DNA of 64,000 bases from Chionis minor (taxonomy: Eukaryota; Chordata; Aves; Charadriiformes; Chionididae). The DNA lies in NCBI GenBank assembly GCA_013398295.1, contig VZSF01005686.1:718176-782175 (forward strand), read 5' to 3'. The notes under the pieces were generated by a model. That model saw only the letters and a program-made list of their open reading frames with translations. It ran no database searches and was not told the DNA's origin. The position numbers were made by a program, and so were the translations under genes. This document shows, one piece after another, positions 47,999-62,960 of the stretch. Each line of letters opens with the position of its first letter. Position 1 is the first letter of the stretch.

Positions 47999-50900
47999 GG
48001 TGATCGCAAATACCTATTTAACAAAGCAAAGAAACAGTCATGGTTTTGGCGATAACCCCAAATTGTCTTCTTTGGTTATGCCAGATTTTTCCTATCTAGT
48101 TTTACAAGCCAAACTCTTTACTTTGTAAATACCCCGAGTGATGCTAGGCAAATTCAAGTGTGATTTTCTTTTTTTAATTGTTTTGCTTGATTTGTTTCGT
48201 ACAGCAAAGCTCCTCATGGAGATGAAGGCTCCTTGTACACAAGCACCTACACCGTGCATCTGTAATCATACCCTGTAAATGGCATCAGCAAAAGAAAGGA
48301 GTGACATTTTTTCCTCTTGATCACAACAGAATAAACAACATTTTAAAGGTTAAATTATTCAAATTCTACAGTTACCTGTAAAAAAAATGACGTCTCTGCT
48401 GTACCTTCAGATTCCTTACATCCAATTATTTTGATTTTTTTTATCCTGTCCCAGGCTTTCTGACTACTGCTGCTTAAGGGGCAAAAAAAAGTGTTGTAAC
48501 TAGTGGCAACTCATTTACTTCCACTGATAGCTACAGCTCCCGATACAAGGCTTTCAGCTCAACTCTGAGAAGTTAGATGAACTATACAGCAAGTTAGTAA
48601 AACGGAAACAGACAACACCTAAATGCATATCGCAATGCCTTGTGCAATAAGAAAACCCTATTTGGGTGTTACCTTTAACTTTTTTAAGGTCAGACAAATG
48701 TGACAGTCATGGAGAAGAAATACGCAATGGTACTTAAAATGGTCTCAGTACAGATTAAGGCAAAATAAAATAAAGCAAAACTAGGGAATTCAGTCTGAAA
48801 TCCAGTTTTAATTGATGCAAATCCCTGGAATCCCACTGTTGCTGATGCTACCAGTTACTCCGTAAGGTTGACAGAACCACAGTGGCTCACACCAGCAAAA
48901 ATTCGGGTCCTTCAATGACTGAAGAGACGATATGCTATTCAGAAAACATCATATAATTTGTAAGACTTTACTGATTTTTCATTTTCTGCTCTTGGGGTTA
49001 TCTATAAAAAAAGTAAAACAAAATGAAACAAAGGGATTCTGCAAAGTACCTATGTGTGATTGTGCAAGAATTTAACACAAAGACTCTGGTTCTTTAGTAT
49101 CTTCCCTGTCAATCCCTTACAACCCACTTCCTTTGCCTCCCAGGAGCAACCCCACTGCTGATCCTCCTGTCTCTAGCTTTGATTTTGCTTGAGATTATCC
49201 AAGATGCAGGTTTACACATGAAGATCCACTATTCTTTAAGTTAAAAAACACAGCATTTTGAGAACTGAAAAGCAACAGAGTATGACAATCCCCATCATTT
49301 TGTCTATTCCTTATCAATCCGTGAAAACTATACCTTTACATCCAGACCTTTTGATCCAGACCATTCTTTTACTGCATTTTTTGATGGTCGTTTCTACAAC
49401 CTGATTTTTTGTCAGGTTGTAACACCATTAATTCTTTCACCTGGTTACAAAAAATAACTAGAAGGAATCAGGGAAAACAGCCATACCACACTGTGTAAAG
49501 TATCATTATGACTGAGCTCATAAAAAGAGATGCTGACTGAGGAATTTAAAGTTTTTCAAAACTTTTGATCTTGTTTATACATGTGAAGGTTTGATGTTAA
49601 AGCTTGATGTCAACTGTAAAGAGAAACATCTCTCAAGACAAAAATAAAAAACAGACCTCCTGTTGAAACGTACCCAGTCATAACCAACAAGTTTCTGATC
49701 TTGAAGAGAACATCATGCGAGTGTCTTGCATTTAATATTATCTTATGCCAAGCAGCCCTACTTTTTCTTCTCATTATATTTTCTTCATAGATAAGTGTTT
49801 GGTTTCACACATTTGATAAAAAAGAAAGTTTCTGGAGTAAGCCTTATCAGAATGACTACCCCATTATATTTGCTTTGCACATAGGTCCTGAGATAACATG
49901 CTGTTTTGTGAGGACCCATGTGCAAAGCAAATACAACAATTATTCTTTTCATTTGTGATAATCATAAAAATTAGTAAGCAGATTCATAATAACCCTTTGT
50001 ATTTAACTCTGAGCTTGAACTCAGCTGAGGAAAATCTGAGCCTGTCATTTCAAATATTTCTAGATTTAATTTGCTTTCTGTTTCTATTGCTTCTAACTTC
50101 AGTTACAAAATAACAGTAGAAATAAGTTATTCAACATTTAAGCATTATGTGCACAAAAGGATCTTAGTGCAAATTAGTAGAGTTTTTCCCTTCTTGTGAT
50201 GGTATCACAAGGTATAAACCAACACCTAACATCTAACTGGATTCATTAAAAACTGAACGCATTTGTTTGATGACATTATTCTGGTGCCAATAGACAAATG
50301 TTACTTGAAACATTTCACCATTGCAAGCATGCTAGGCTTTGATTCTAACAAAATAATCTTTATATGTACACAAAAAACTTGCAAATAAGATACAGTACTT
50401 ATTCAATATAACAAAAGAATGACTTGTAAATTTGCTTCTAGTGGCAACACAAAGGGCTTTGGAAAAGGCATAATTATGGAATTGTTTTGGGTTTGGGGGA
50501 CTTGGGGGGAGGGAAAGAAGTTGTTCTTATTTTTAAAGAGAAATCCAGAGACAGCCTAGATATGCCACAAGTGAACAAAAATTGCTGTTCAAATGTCACT
50601 CATGACCTGACACAGACAGGGAAAGGTTGACAGACATGGTAAAGCATACAGAAAGGCTAGAGAAATATTTTACCTTCAAGTAGTTTATTCATCTTTTGTA
50701 TATTCAGAAAGGTTTCAAATGCATTCCTATCTACATGTCAGTGTTCTTCTAATGAACCCTTCAGCAATATCCATAGAAGGTAATGGAAAAGGTTCATTAT
50801 AATTGCATGGAGCAACATAAAATGAACGCTTGAAAATCAGAAAAGATTACAGGACAATTTATTAGCGTTTGCAATGCAAACGTGTATTTTACTTCTGACC

Positions 50901-53900
50901 TTGGTCAGACATTCAGGTAAATTTGTATGTATGTTTCTAAAATATGATTGCTTGATAAAAGCGAAGTGTGCCAGTACATCAGCAGCTGACTCTTTTTAAG
51001 CACAAGATCTAATGGCTTTCTATATACACAGGTATATTAACCCCATGTGTGAAATACAAACATTATAGGGAAACAAGGTCAGGAATGTTGTGTAAAACAT
51101 TAAAATGTTAGTGATAATAAACCAAATGCAGAAATTCTTTAATGACAATGAACAAAAAACTAGTGGGGAATGCAAAAAAAGTGGCATATGGAAAAAAAAC
51201 CCAAGCGAAATAAGAATATTCCTGAGTATGCTGGAAAACCACAGTTTTCTGGTGAAAGCGATTAACTATATTGTATATTTGTCAAGTATATTATTTGCAT
51301 TTTAGATTTCTTTAAGTCAATGGGTTCTCCCTTAAGGCTCCATAAAAGGGATGAGTTTTGAAGAGTTATTTGAATGAAGACAAAAGACAGTGATTTAACT
51401 CATGAATAGAAGTCTACAAAAGTTAATAGTGAGATCCAGAATAAAAGCCCAGAAGGAGAAAGGTATTAGGACAAAATAGAGAACAAGAGATCAGTAAGAG
51501 ACACTCTGTAGTAAAGAGAATTAGAGAAAAAGCAATCTATAAAAATAAGTGACTGCAGAGCTGGGAACAGCTTTGGAGGAGACGGTTTTCAGTCAAATAT
51601 AAAGTCCATTTGCATTAACAGTACTCTTTTCGTTGACTACAGGGGATTTCTGATCAGATCATATGAATTTCACCTTGATGATCTGAAGATTTTTTCTTTA
51701 AGCCATGCAGACAGGAATACAGACTGCGTCAAAATATCATCATAACTCTAAATAATGTAAATGTGTATCTGTGACTTCATTTTCAAACCTACAGTCCATA
51801 CCTTCCATCAAAGGTTAATCAGTGGTAAGTGAATGCCTTGACAACTGTAAAATTAGTATGTACTAATGTATAGGACTACTCTGTTCTTTTCCAAACACGG
51901 ATCAGCAAGCAGAACTTGCTAAAAGTTACTGGGCTTGTTGCTATTTCAGTCTGCTAAAGTTGCCTCACTGGAATTCAGTGAATCATGATCTAACACGAAG
52001 AACAAGGACTCTCCACATAATCCAGCCTGTATTTCCTGTGTACATGTATAGTTAAATCCTACATAAACTGACAGCATTTTAGATTAAGACATACAACATC
52101 TTACAGTCAAATGAAATATCCGTATACTAAAAAGTAAATGTAATTCTCTTTCCTGAAATTGAGAGCTGTGTAGGCAGTATCCCATCCAAATTTAGGTTGA
52201 GTGTACTAGAATTCTAATAGCAGGTAATCTGAAGTGCTCATTAGAGATATGCAAGTAATTCATTACCTAAGTGTGTCTAATTTAACCATATTTTCCCCTT
52301 GAATGAAGCCTGCCCTAGTGGAAATTAGTGATCCAGCCCACACGCTTCCAATCCTGTCGGCACTTTCAGTTTACATTTGCAATTTTTTTTAGAATTCTAA
52401 AAATGACTTTCTCTCTTCTCTTCTGATCTCCACTGGGTATTTATATGCAGCAAGTATAATTATGCTTTTGGCAAGCTAGTGAAAATTAAACCCTTACGAG
52501 CATGGGGAAAAAAAGAAAGGAGGGTGAAGAAGCAAGGAAGAGGAAGAAAATCTGGTTTAAAGTGAACTTATCACAAGCTTACTTGTGTATAAGCAGAAGG
52601 CAGCTACATGTTATAATCTTACAGCACACTTCTAGGAGACGGTGACATTTGTCTCATGCTTAATGAAAGCTGAGGATGGGTATTTTATTGATTTGAACAG
52701 GGACTGTATCTACTAGAAGATACTAAAGTAATGACTTTGGCAAGTTGTCTTGTTTTAAATATCATCTGCTCCTAAAAATCCAGTCTCAGTGACAAGCAGA
52801 GACGTATCTTGTATGGTAGGTCTTGCAGCACTACACACACTATACAATCTGAGCTCTGAATTTCATATAGATCACTTTTGCTTTTTTTTTTTTGTCTGTA
52901 ACAAAGTAACAACTCCTGCTAGTATACCACCCTGCTGTCTATTTTAATTGAAAATTTTACCAGGCTTTGTTCTTTCAATAGTTGTAAAAACTTAAAGTGA
53001 AGCAAATAGTGGATGCAGTATTTGGGGGAATTCAGCAGTGTAACACCTTCCTTCCTTCTTCATACAGTCCAGCATCTTCACAGTACCCAGGAGCCTGACA
53101 GCTAGCAAATCCTGCCCTATGTTGTATAGATGAAGTGCTTCAGAGAAGGAAGGGGCTGTGAAGAGCCTTTTCACTCAAACCTCAGAATAGCACCAAAAAG
53201 AAAACTACTCCATGCAATGACTAAATACAGTACAGAGTACATCCTGCCAACAGTCATGAAAGTCTCTACAGCACTGCCAAAGGTAGCCCTGACTGTTGTA
53301 GACAGGACAAGCCTGGGATGTATACAATTAATTTTTGAAGACAACTTTGTGAAACTATCCTGCCTTTACTGGCTGGGCAGAGCCATCCTGCACCTGTGTG
53401 CCCTTAATAGTAATCTTCACACGCTCAAACCAAACCTGAACAGCTTGCTCAGCGGCAAGTTTTTCTACTCAGATGTGTCTTTCACAGCTAATTCCTCTTG
53501 AAGAAGAAGCCACCATAATCTTATAAAAGTTTCTCTCCATAGAAAGAGCTGACAGTCTCAGTTGCCTAATTAGAGCAAAGAAAGGCCACTTTCAATGACT
53601 GAAATGTCAGCAGTATAATTGCACAATAGTTTTAGCAGACAAAAGTATTCTGTGTGAGTGAAACCATCTGAAACTGTTTTATAGTGTATATGAGCTATGG
53701 GTTTGTTCAGCAGGATAAAAACTGAAACGTGCACATCTTAGATGAGAAAAATCATAGCCACAAACAGTTAATGGATTCCTTCATATATCAATACTTTTTT
53801 TGTTGTACTTTTGCCTGCAACAGCAGTCAAAGATTATTTTCAACCTGCTGTAAGAGAAACTAAAGAGAACTAGCCATCGTGGTACTTCTCTTCAAATCCA

Positions 53901-56900
53901 CTTGCGCCTGAAACGGAATAAACAAAATTTGGATTACTGCAAGAGTGTGTGTTTTGCACAAGGAAGCCACAGAAAGCATTACTGCAAGCCTGCTGGGAAA
54001 GTACAATAAAAATAAATCAGAATGAAAGAAAGCACTGTGGTTAATACATAAAGACGGAAAGCCAGAATGAAAGGTTAAGAGGTGGGAACTTAATGGTTAT
54101 TGTCCTATCATATTTTAAGAACCCGATCTTCATTTTGGCAAGGTGAATGTAGTGCCAAGTAAACACAGGTCCATATCTCTAGCCTTAATACTTAGTTATG
54201 AAGATGTTGGGTGTTATTCACTTGGCAATGCTTAAAATAACAAAACATGTTTTGTAAGAACATTGTGTAAAGTGAAGGTTAAACTGAGTTACTTATGTAT
54301 TTAGAGGGTTCTTGGTTGTCAGCAAATGATGCAACACAGATCTAAGTGGGAGCAAAGTGGGAAACTGTTACACAGACATGATCACATCTTGTGATAAGGA
54401 ATGGATAAACCACTTAATTGAAGGGAGGGAGTATGACCTTTCAGCAGTAAATCAGTATCTGAGTTGTGAGTCTTTAATCACCATTTTGAGAAGCATGAAT
54501 AGTTGCAGCCAGAAAAGCTGTCCTGCCCAGAGAATAAAAAAAAGGAAAAAAGGAGGGGGAAAAAAAAAGGAAGAAGAGACAACATATCATAGCCAGAAAA
54601 AATTTGTTTTACTGAATAAACTCTGGATTTGGCAGTCAAAAATGTTTCAGTGTAAATTAAAGTTTGAATAGTCTTGGCCTAGATGGGAAGCTTTGTCAAG
54701 GGAAGTTAAAAAGACATTACTGTTAAACAGAAAAAAAATAACAGGGAAGTCGCTGAAAAGTGACATTTTCCTTATTACTGCAAGTTCTATTCCGTTTCCC
54801 TGAGGAGTTCCTCTTACTGTGTATTCATTGACCCCAAAAAATATTTGGGTCCATGCTTGCTGCAATAGATGAACTGCTGATGAATCCAAAAGAGAGTTTT
54901 AAGGGCTCCCATCAGGGTAGTTAGTCATGCCAGGGGTGCTCTGTGAAGGAGCCTGGAGAGTGAAAGCGCTGAGAAGTCCAATTCTTGCTGTATTTATCTC
55001 CCATTCTGCAATGGGGACAGCCTCTAGAATCCCAATTCCTATCAGAACCACAGATCCTAAAACCCCAAGTAGCTGATCACTAAACTGAAGTTGCTGGTCT
55101 GTCAAGAATGCCAGCTTCACTGAGCAACTGCAGGGAGCCTATTTAAATTCAAAACATTATGTGCCAGCACTCTTGAAACTTTTTTTTAAATTTTTGATTC
55201 AGCAAATTGCAAAAGGGTTTATTTTTCATCCAGTTCAGACTGAACTTTTTCTCAAACCTTCCAGATTCCCAAATCTGGATTCCTTTCTCTAACAGCCTCC
55301 AGTGCTACAGGCTACTTAAATCAAACGATAGAGGCTCTACTTTTTGTAGTTCTTATGGTTTTCTTCATACATTTAGTCCATCCTTGGTGTGCATTATTTG
55401 TATTATTAGCTCCTAGTTATTCCCCATTTACCATAAAAAAAGCAATCAATCATGTCATTTGAAAATGAAAGTTAGAATACCAGTTGGCTGGTTTGCTCGT
55501 TTTTATACAGCACATGCAGCTCTGTGAGAGGCTTAACCGATGAAGCCCAGTTTAATATGGCTTTATGCCTGGCATTTCAATTATCCCATGTGAGCTCTGT
55601 TTTTCAAAGCTTAGTTCAACAGCTCTCTCGTGAGGACTCAGATGTCTCAAAGTATAGTTTATACACTGTATAAAGTACATACATCTAATCTCTGACAAAT
55701 TTGTTATACTTGTCAGAAGACAGACAAAACATGTTCAATGCCTAGGAGATTAGTGCATTAGTAATTACAAAAGTTACAAAGAGCTTATAAATAATGTCAA
55801 CTAAATGGTTTTTATCATTAATACATTCTTACCATAAACTCCATTCCTGCAAACTCAGTCCTCTGCAGATTCCCAAATTTGCTGCCGTGCCTGTTTCCCT
55901 GTACAGTACCAAATTTTACCCTAAGTCCTTGAAGCCAGAGTGGTTTCGGCTTTCTGTCTCAGTGAAGCTTTCACCTTTCTTTCACAGCAAGAAACAACTA
56001 CCTCTGATTCTATTAAAATGCATTTTATGTATTTTTCAGGCAGGATTACTGGCTGTAAGATTAATATGCACCTCTGGTTTCAGAGGTCACGCTGGCTCTT
56101 TAAAAAGAAGCACTTTCTCTTTCCGTCATTTAAATGTCTCAAGAATTATGCAAGGTAATACACCTAGCCTGGAATAAACAGTGAAAAGAAAATCAATAAG
56201 ACTGTAGCTATCTGTTACTATAGCTTTACCTTTGAAAACAATCCTTGTGGGGTTTTTTTCTGAATTTATTATTATTAATAACTTCATTGGCCATACAATC
56301 TTGAAGGCCATTAAAAGGCATTAAAAGATATACATGCACTCCAAACAATGTTTAAAAAAAGGAAGTAACAAAAAGAAAGAAAGAACAATTGCCTTCAATT
56401 ATGTGATTTTTTTTATCTTGAGTAATGTAATCATATTTCATAGGACATTTTGTGTCTTTTATTTGTCAAAAAGAACATGAAAATCCATTTTCCACTGTTT
56501 AGAAGTGACAATTCTAATAAATGAATATTTATTGCAGGCAAATATTTTTGTCTGACCATAAAAAAGAAAAAATTCACAGCCTTGGGGTTTTTTTTCAGGT
56601 TGAAAAGATGGGCATCTATTGTGCAGCACATATATACGAGATAGTGAAAATCTGCAGTGAGGGCTGGCAAGGCGATGTGTTTCTTACACACTACACATGA
56701 ACATTCCCTGTCTTACTGCAATGACCTTATGATCCCTGGTGCCAAGTGTTCAAGTCCCAGCTGTGGATTTAAACTCAATCTCATTTTGAGTTTCCATTCT
56801 GTTGGCAGTTGGAGTCATTCTTCACTGCACTGCTCAAGCCAGAAAAGGCTTCCTGACTCGGAGGCAGACTCAGATAAGCAATGGCTATAAGAGAAGTTGT

Positions 56901-57659
56901 AATTGCACAAGCTCTTTCTTTCCCCCAACAGGTATTACTACAAATGAGCGTCATTGAAAATTCTTCTGAGCTTTAACAGGGTAGATAACATCATAGGCAA
57001 TTGTGAATCTAACACGGTGTCCAGATTAGCAAAGTAGACAGAAAAAAGGCTTGTGTTACTTAACTCCTTCCCAACAAGCATGGATTTTTGTGGTAAGCTT
57101 TTTGGGTTTTTTTAAGAAAGCCTTCTGAAGTAAGGAAGATGTGTAGGTCAGCCTAGCCTGAACATTAGTGAAAGCTGCACTGCTGAAATAATACAGCAGA
57201 CTGTTAATACCACAAAGTCAGGTAACCAGAAATTATGGAATGCCAGAATAACAATTGCTCTGTTTTCTTTTCCCTTCTCTGTACATAAACATTGTAAATG
57301 ACATCTGGTTTCTTCTCACTGAGTGCACAGATCAGGCACTCCTTGTTAAATAGCAGCTATTCTGTGCTTACTTTACCCTCACTGTTCAGTGAATACACTA
57401 CCCACCCTTTCCAGCACACTGTTCAAATCATGACTTGATGCCAAAATACTAACTTCCTCAAGGGTTCTTGATTGTCCCACTATAGCTTTTTAGTTCTTTC
57501 TAAATATTAACAGATTTATCCACATAACATCACTGCGCAGGGTGTGGTACCATTGCTGGGCATATTTCACAAAGGAAAGTTGATGTGCATCTGCTGAAAC
57601 CAAAAATAGAGAGGTGTAAAATAAATCCCATAGCTCCAGAGCCTTGCTTTTTCCAGCAG
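47999..57659. other. Long gene-free AT-rich stretch
   Basis: No transposon, RNA gene or exon is recognised. A purine-rich run (AAAAAGGAAAAAAGGAGGGG type) lies at 54535-54580. Open frames of 104-127 codons (54357, 53130, 55794) have no familiar protein pattern or splice context. Confidence 0.45.
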
Positions 57660-57770
57660 TTAGCACCGCGCAGCCTCCAGCAGGCTCTGAACAGATACTC
57701 CACCGGCCTCGGCTGCCGGGGCAAGTGCCAGGCGTTCTGTACACCAGAGCAGGCTGTCGCACAGACAATA
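57660..57770. other. Small CpG-rich patch
   Basis: Six to seven CpG dinucleotides lie within about 110 bases (CACCGCGCAG, CACCGGCCTCGGCTGCCGGG, AGGCGTTC, GTCGCAC) in DNA that is otherwise nearly free of CpG. It is too short for a classical CpG island. It may be a small regulatory element or a conserved exon; overlapping frames are open on both strands, so coding sense cannot be decided. Confidence 0.35.
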
Positions 57771-60700
57771 AGAAATACACAGTGAGCAAGCCTTTCCTGA
57801 AATTAAAGCTTTGTTGAAGTCACGTGTTGCCAGGCTAACTTCAGGCATAAAAAAGTTATCTTTGCCAAATTTCCCTTCCAGCCAACAAAGAGGGAGACTC
57901 AGTATATTAGGCGCAGGCAGGTAATTTGGCTTTCTCACCATCGGTATCAGAGCAATCCTACAGAAGCTTCTAGTCTTCCAATTAGCCATCATGAATGTTT
58001 TCTAACTCTGAGCTTCTATTTCATAGCTTTTTTCCCACTCAGAGCTTCTCATCAACCTGTCTACCTACATTTTCCTCAGTGACCATTCCTCTCTGCCGCT
58101 GCTTTCCCAGATTTCCCAGGTAAACCCTGTTTACCTTGCCAACACCATACATCACCTTTGCTCTTATCTCCAGTTTTCACCCTCCTGCCCAGCTGCCGCC
58201 GCAGTCAGCACCACCCATGGTCCACCTTACGTCTCTCAGCTGGCTCCTGCCATCTCTTCCTCATGCTGACTGAGGTGTCTTCCTTTAAGCTCCTCCGTCT
58301 GCTAGTCCAAGCCTGTTCCTCACCTCACTGCAACCAAACCAGGCTGAAATTCTCAGTTCTGTTTGGGTATCAAGTGGACAGACTGAAAACACAGAAGAGA
58401 ATCTCCCTGTGGAGATCAAGAGCCCTCTGCACTGACCATATTGAAAAAAAAGAGCTGCTCACCCTGAAATACATGGATACAGATATTTAGGGACGGTTCA
58501 TGTGCAGTCAGGTCACACCAGTGATTTCTGAGAGATACAGCAAGCTCAATTCAGACACAAATCACAGACTTTAGCTGCCAAATGCTAATGTTGCTACTGA
58601 GCCAGGGCAAACTGAGGTATTTTTCAGTGCTTATGAGTGGACTAATTGTGAATGTTTTTTGCAAAGAAAAAGTGAAAGATGCATTCTTACTAATTCCAGG
58701 TTAATTTTCCAAAGCACAGAGACTAAATTTCCTCTAGTAAACAGTTACAAGAGCATTCTTTGGGGTTTTTTTAGTTTTTATTTTAATAATATACTTTGCC
58801 TTTATCTCATAGTTCTCCAGATATTTTAAAAAATCTGAGCCTAGGCAGATCTTGGCAAAGGAAAATGTCAGATAATTTTGGCAAAGTTATAAAGAACTGA
58901 AGACAATCTCCTAGTGAAAGGTTCTTTTTTCAAGAAATAATGTTACCACTTCACCTATGAGAGTTTGCTCATATGGGTAAATTTACTGGATTTGCTTAAC
59001 TGTGATGAATCCCTGTGCTAATACACTCATTCTGGGACATTTCAAACAGCCTTTACAGGCAAAATGATTGCACTTGATGGCCCTAACTCAGGGTTCCCGA
59101 TACATTCACATTTCTGTTTCACTTTAGTGGAGTTTAGCCAAGTAAAGCATAAACTCTTGTTCATTGTTCTGATAGAGGATTAGTCAGACCTCCCAAGCTA
59201 GCAGTCCATCTGCTCCGCCAGCTAATGCTATTGTCCCGGAGACACCACCTCCTTTATTGTTCCACCAAACAATCCATGCCAGCTCTTTTCTCAGCTGACA
59301 CTGACAAGTACATGTCAACCCGTTTGCATTCTCCCGCACACATCTGTGACATTGAATATAGCCTTTCACGGTTTCAGGCAGTTTAAAGCCTAGTAAGAGC
59401 TAGGAAATGCGCTACTATAAAAATAAGAATGTACTCAAGCTTTTAATTGCACCAGATTAGTTTATCTCATCAACACAGTGTCCAGATTTGCGTGTTTACT
59501 TCGCTCCCTTTTACCCTTCTCTTCCTAAAGACATACTAGTTAGCACTGCGATGTGAAATAAAATGTTTCAAAGCATTCAGCAAATTTAAAATACACTTAC
59601 ATATAGAGAAAATCCCTAGCATAATGTGTTCTGGTAATTTTTTAATAGATGTAGGATTAGAATCTCTTTCACTGAGGAGTGCTTTTTGGGTTTAATCGAC
59701 AAAATGGAAGGACCAAAATAAGGAAATCAATTCCTGCCAGTAGGTCCCTGAAAAGCTCTTGCTAAATAAACTGATGCAATCTCAGTACAGGACTTATAGT
59801 CAGCAATCACAACAAAATTCTCATTACTCCCAGCATCTCAAGGAAAAGCAAGAAATGAAGTGAAACTATAGCTGTTACAGGTAGTAGAAATCCAAGATTA
59901 TTGATAAGGTACAGACCACACTCAATGCTCTGTCCCTTACCATGAACAGTGCTTCATTCAAACGTGATGTGAACTTCATGTGATCCAAAACAATACAGCC
60001 TTATTTGCCAATGCCAATTAGTCAGTGACAGAAAAGAGAACAATGCAGAAGGATAAAGGCATTATACTTTAAAACAACAAGCTAAAATTGCAGTTATTGC
60101 CTACAACACACAAGTATTTAGGCAGAAAGAAACAATACATCTACTCTTTGGCACAGTGTCTATATAAGATATTAAAATATAAGACATCCACTTTTGCTGA
60201 TTCAAGTGGCTCTCAGGGAGTCTTATTTACTGGATATTCCAAAAAGGAGCCAAGCCTCCAAACCAGAAAGGGAAACAGTGTCTGTCATGCCAAACCACAT
60301 TCTCAATGTGTCCTTCAAATGACTCCTATGGTGGCGCTCAGCCTCTGATGGGGAACCACAATGACCACAGCTCTTGGACCAGGGCAATAGGTGATAGGTA
60401 CTAGCTTTAAAACAATATAATAAGGGGGAAACCCTATGCATTCTCTAGAGATAGTGTGCACTCTCATAAAATCTTAAGTTCATTTATGTCAGTGTAAACC
60501 CGTCTCCAGAGATTTCTCTAGAGTGAATTCTGCCTCCAAATAGGAGGCATCTGACAATTATCCACCAGTGTCCCAGTTTAACTAAATTGGTTTTAAATTG
60601 GAACAAGTTGTTATATGGAAGGGGGAGTTGAAGGGGCATGTACTTTTGCCTGAGACACATGATTAGATTTAAGCATTGAAAGGGAAGGTCCCATGCTTGG

Positions 60701-62714
60701 ACACAGGCTGCCAGACCCATACAGCTGCTCCCCCCCTTCCTTTTTTGCCTTTTGCTGAAAAGCATTTCAGCAAATGAAAAATCTTAATTATATTTTTTTA
60801 CAAAGAGGGCAAAAGCACTCGTAATTTGTTTTAACACAAGCAAGTGCAGCAAGGTGACATATAATCAAGCATTCCCAGACTGATGTATTAAAATGCTTTT
60901 CTGCCAACTCCTGCCCTGCATCTATGATGTAAGAATGCTCCTTCATTATTCCTTTTTATTATTTTCCCATGCAGATCACCATGACCCATGCTGATCTTTG
61001 TGAATATAGATGGTAATAGAAAGTCCCTTCCATCACAGCAAATCTTTTTCTTAAGCATATAAAAGGTTTGTTCATTAAACATACAAACAGAAAACATTCC
61101 TCAGTGAGAAAACTAGTTATCTGATTTATCTATAACAACCCAAAGAACAGTGCTAAAAAGATGGCAGGAAGCCAGTGAATCAACAGTATTTTCTTCTTTC
61201 AACAAGAGGCTGCTAGTAATCGATGTCAGGGAAGAAAGAAAGAAATAGGAATATTTTCACAGAAATTATTCTATAAGAAAAAGAAACCTCTGTGTGTGTA
61301 TATATACACATTAGCTGAAATTTGTCTGCATTCACAGCATGGATGGCTTTCCCAACTCCAATGTTAACCTAAGAAAACAGATTCATCTGGTCCTGACTGC
61401 TAAAGTGTAGGAGACCTCTATTCAACAGCAACCAACTTCTTCCAAATTGCAAAGCATTCCAGCTCTCCTAGATTAGAAAACAGTAGACTGGAAAATTGCA
61501 GGAGATTGGTTTCTACAGACTCTCTGTTTACAACTGCAGTCTGTAACAAGACAGCTATGACTCGTTCTGCAAAAGAGCTTGCCTGCAGCAAGTGCCCCAG
61601 AGGCGAGTGACGATCCTGTTTGTTCCAATAGTAGATATCTAGCAAAAATCAGTGTGATAAGTCTGGAATTCTGTTTTTCTTCCTGTCCTCCTCCAATTTT
61701 TAGTATTACTATTATTTTTGCTCAGGCAATCAGCCTAAATATCATTAAGATGACTAGAATCTTGGCTGGATTTAATAAAAATATTATGTGGAGAAAAAAA
61801 TATATCCAAGAAGTAATGAAATAACAAGGAATTACTATAAAAAAACCTCTCATAATCAGATACTGCTTTTATCACATCATATGCATTAAACTTCTCTGAA
61901 CTGATGTCCTTTTCATCCTAATGTACTAAATTAAATATCTGTTCCTTGTAGAATTTGATTCATCTAAACTAGATTAAAATCAAATCATGAACAAAATCAA
62001 TTTCACTTAAAGTACAATAATCCCAGCCCACTGAGGCCCCCTTCTAGTAATCACAATAAATGCTGTATCTACCACCATTGCCATCCCTTATTTTTCCCCC
62101 TAGCCTTTCACTGGATGCATAATTTTCATATCATATTATAAATTATGACCTTGTATATCTTATTCATATCTTATTAGAGGAAGTTGGCCAAGAAGCCAGA
62201 GGCAAGACAACCTCATTCAAACATTTCTCCAGGGTTTTCAGGTCAAGTCATTTTTTAAATTGGGATTGGTATAAACCTCAAGGGATTTCTTGATTTAAGA
62301 AAGAACTACAAATATTTAAGCTGTCTTGGGGGGATTATGCTGACATTGGATCGTGGGATTACCTCCCGCATAAGACTCAAGGGATTTGGACTGGTTCGGC
62401 ATCTCGTCAGAAAACTGGGCAAAAATGCTTCTTACGTGATGTTAATCAGATATTCAATCATTCCTTGCTGTAAGCGTGTCAAAAGGTAGCAAACAAAGGG
62501 AGAGGGAAGCAGTTGCTTCAAGATGTGTAGGAAACAAAAGCAATCCTCTGACATACTGTAGCATTTTGGCTTTTTCATAACGCAGAGCAATTCCTGGTGA
62601 CAATGGGCCAAAACCCTTAAAAAAAGCTTCAGATCACTTATATACCAACCATCTCAAAGCGTGCCCCTTGGATTTGTGGATGATGGCTACCAGGTGGTAT
62701 CTAATTAAATACTT
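57771..62714. other. Gene-free stretch
   Basis: The region 58020-58340 is pyrimidine-rich and less AT-rich than its flanks. The rest is AT-rich with a short TG/TA repeat at 61291. Nothing else is recognised. Confidence 0.45.
61291..61312. repeat. Short TG/TA simple repeat
   Basis: TGTGTGTGTATATATACACA is a short alternating purine-pyrimidine run with a self-complementary 3' part. Confidence 0.7.
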
Positions 62715-62960
62715 TTACTAATAATTAATAACACTTGGCACTTCTATGACAGAGCACCATTTGTCTTGGAGCACTTTAATCTAATAATTGAGTCTGACAA
62801 CAATCTTCAAAAACAGGAAACTGCGATTGTACCTGATGTAGTTGGAACTGTGAGAAGGTTTTAGGCAAAATCCCCTCTGTCCTAGTCAGATCCAGGCTCT
62901 GACTCAGATCTGAGGCCAGGCTTGAATTGCAATTGAAACCATCCTGTCAAGAACAGCACT
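62715..62960 (-). mobile_element. Ancient MIR-like SINE, minus strand
   Basis: Read on the plus strand it shows the reverse-complement MIR order: AATAACACTTGGCACTTCTA, GGAGCACTTTAAT, a TTGAGTCTGACAACAATCTT block (consensus AATCCTCACAACAACCCT), ACAGGAAACTGCG (consensus ACAGATGAGGAAACTGAGG), then a worn part ending near AGATCCAGGCTCTGACTC. Divergence is high, and the lower-scoring 3' portion may be over-extended. Confidence 0.55.

Noticed and set aside
47704..48024. Open frames of about 100 codons on both strands in the GC-rich block
   Set aside because: Stop codons are AT-rich, so GC-rich DNA is open by default. The Pro/Gly/Ala/Trp-rich translations look like artefacts.
53130..53501. 123-codon plus-strand open frame
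   Set aside because: Length is compatible with chance in 64 kb, and no domain or exon boundary is seen.
55794..56177. 127-codon plus-strand open frame
   Set aside because: Overlaps another open frame in a different register, and the translation shows no recognisable family.
57660..57992. 110-codon minus-strand frame across the CpG patch
   Set aside because: Both strands are open in several frames over the same bases, so the open length reflects composition. The CpG patch is kept only as a compositional finding.
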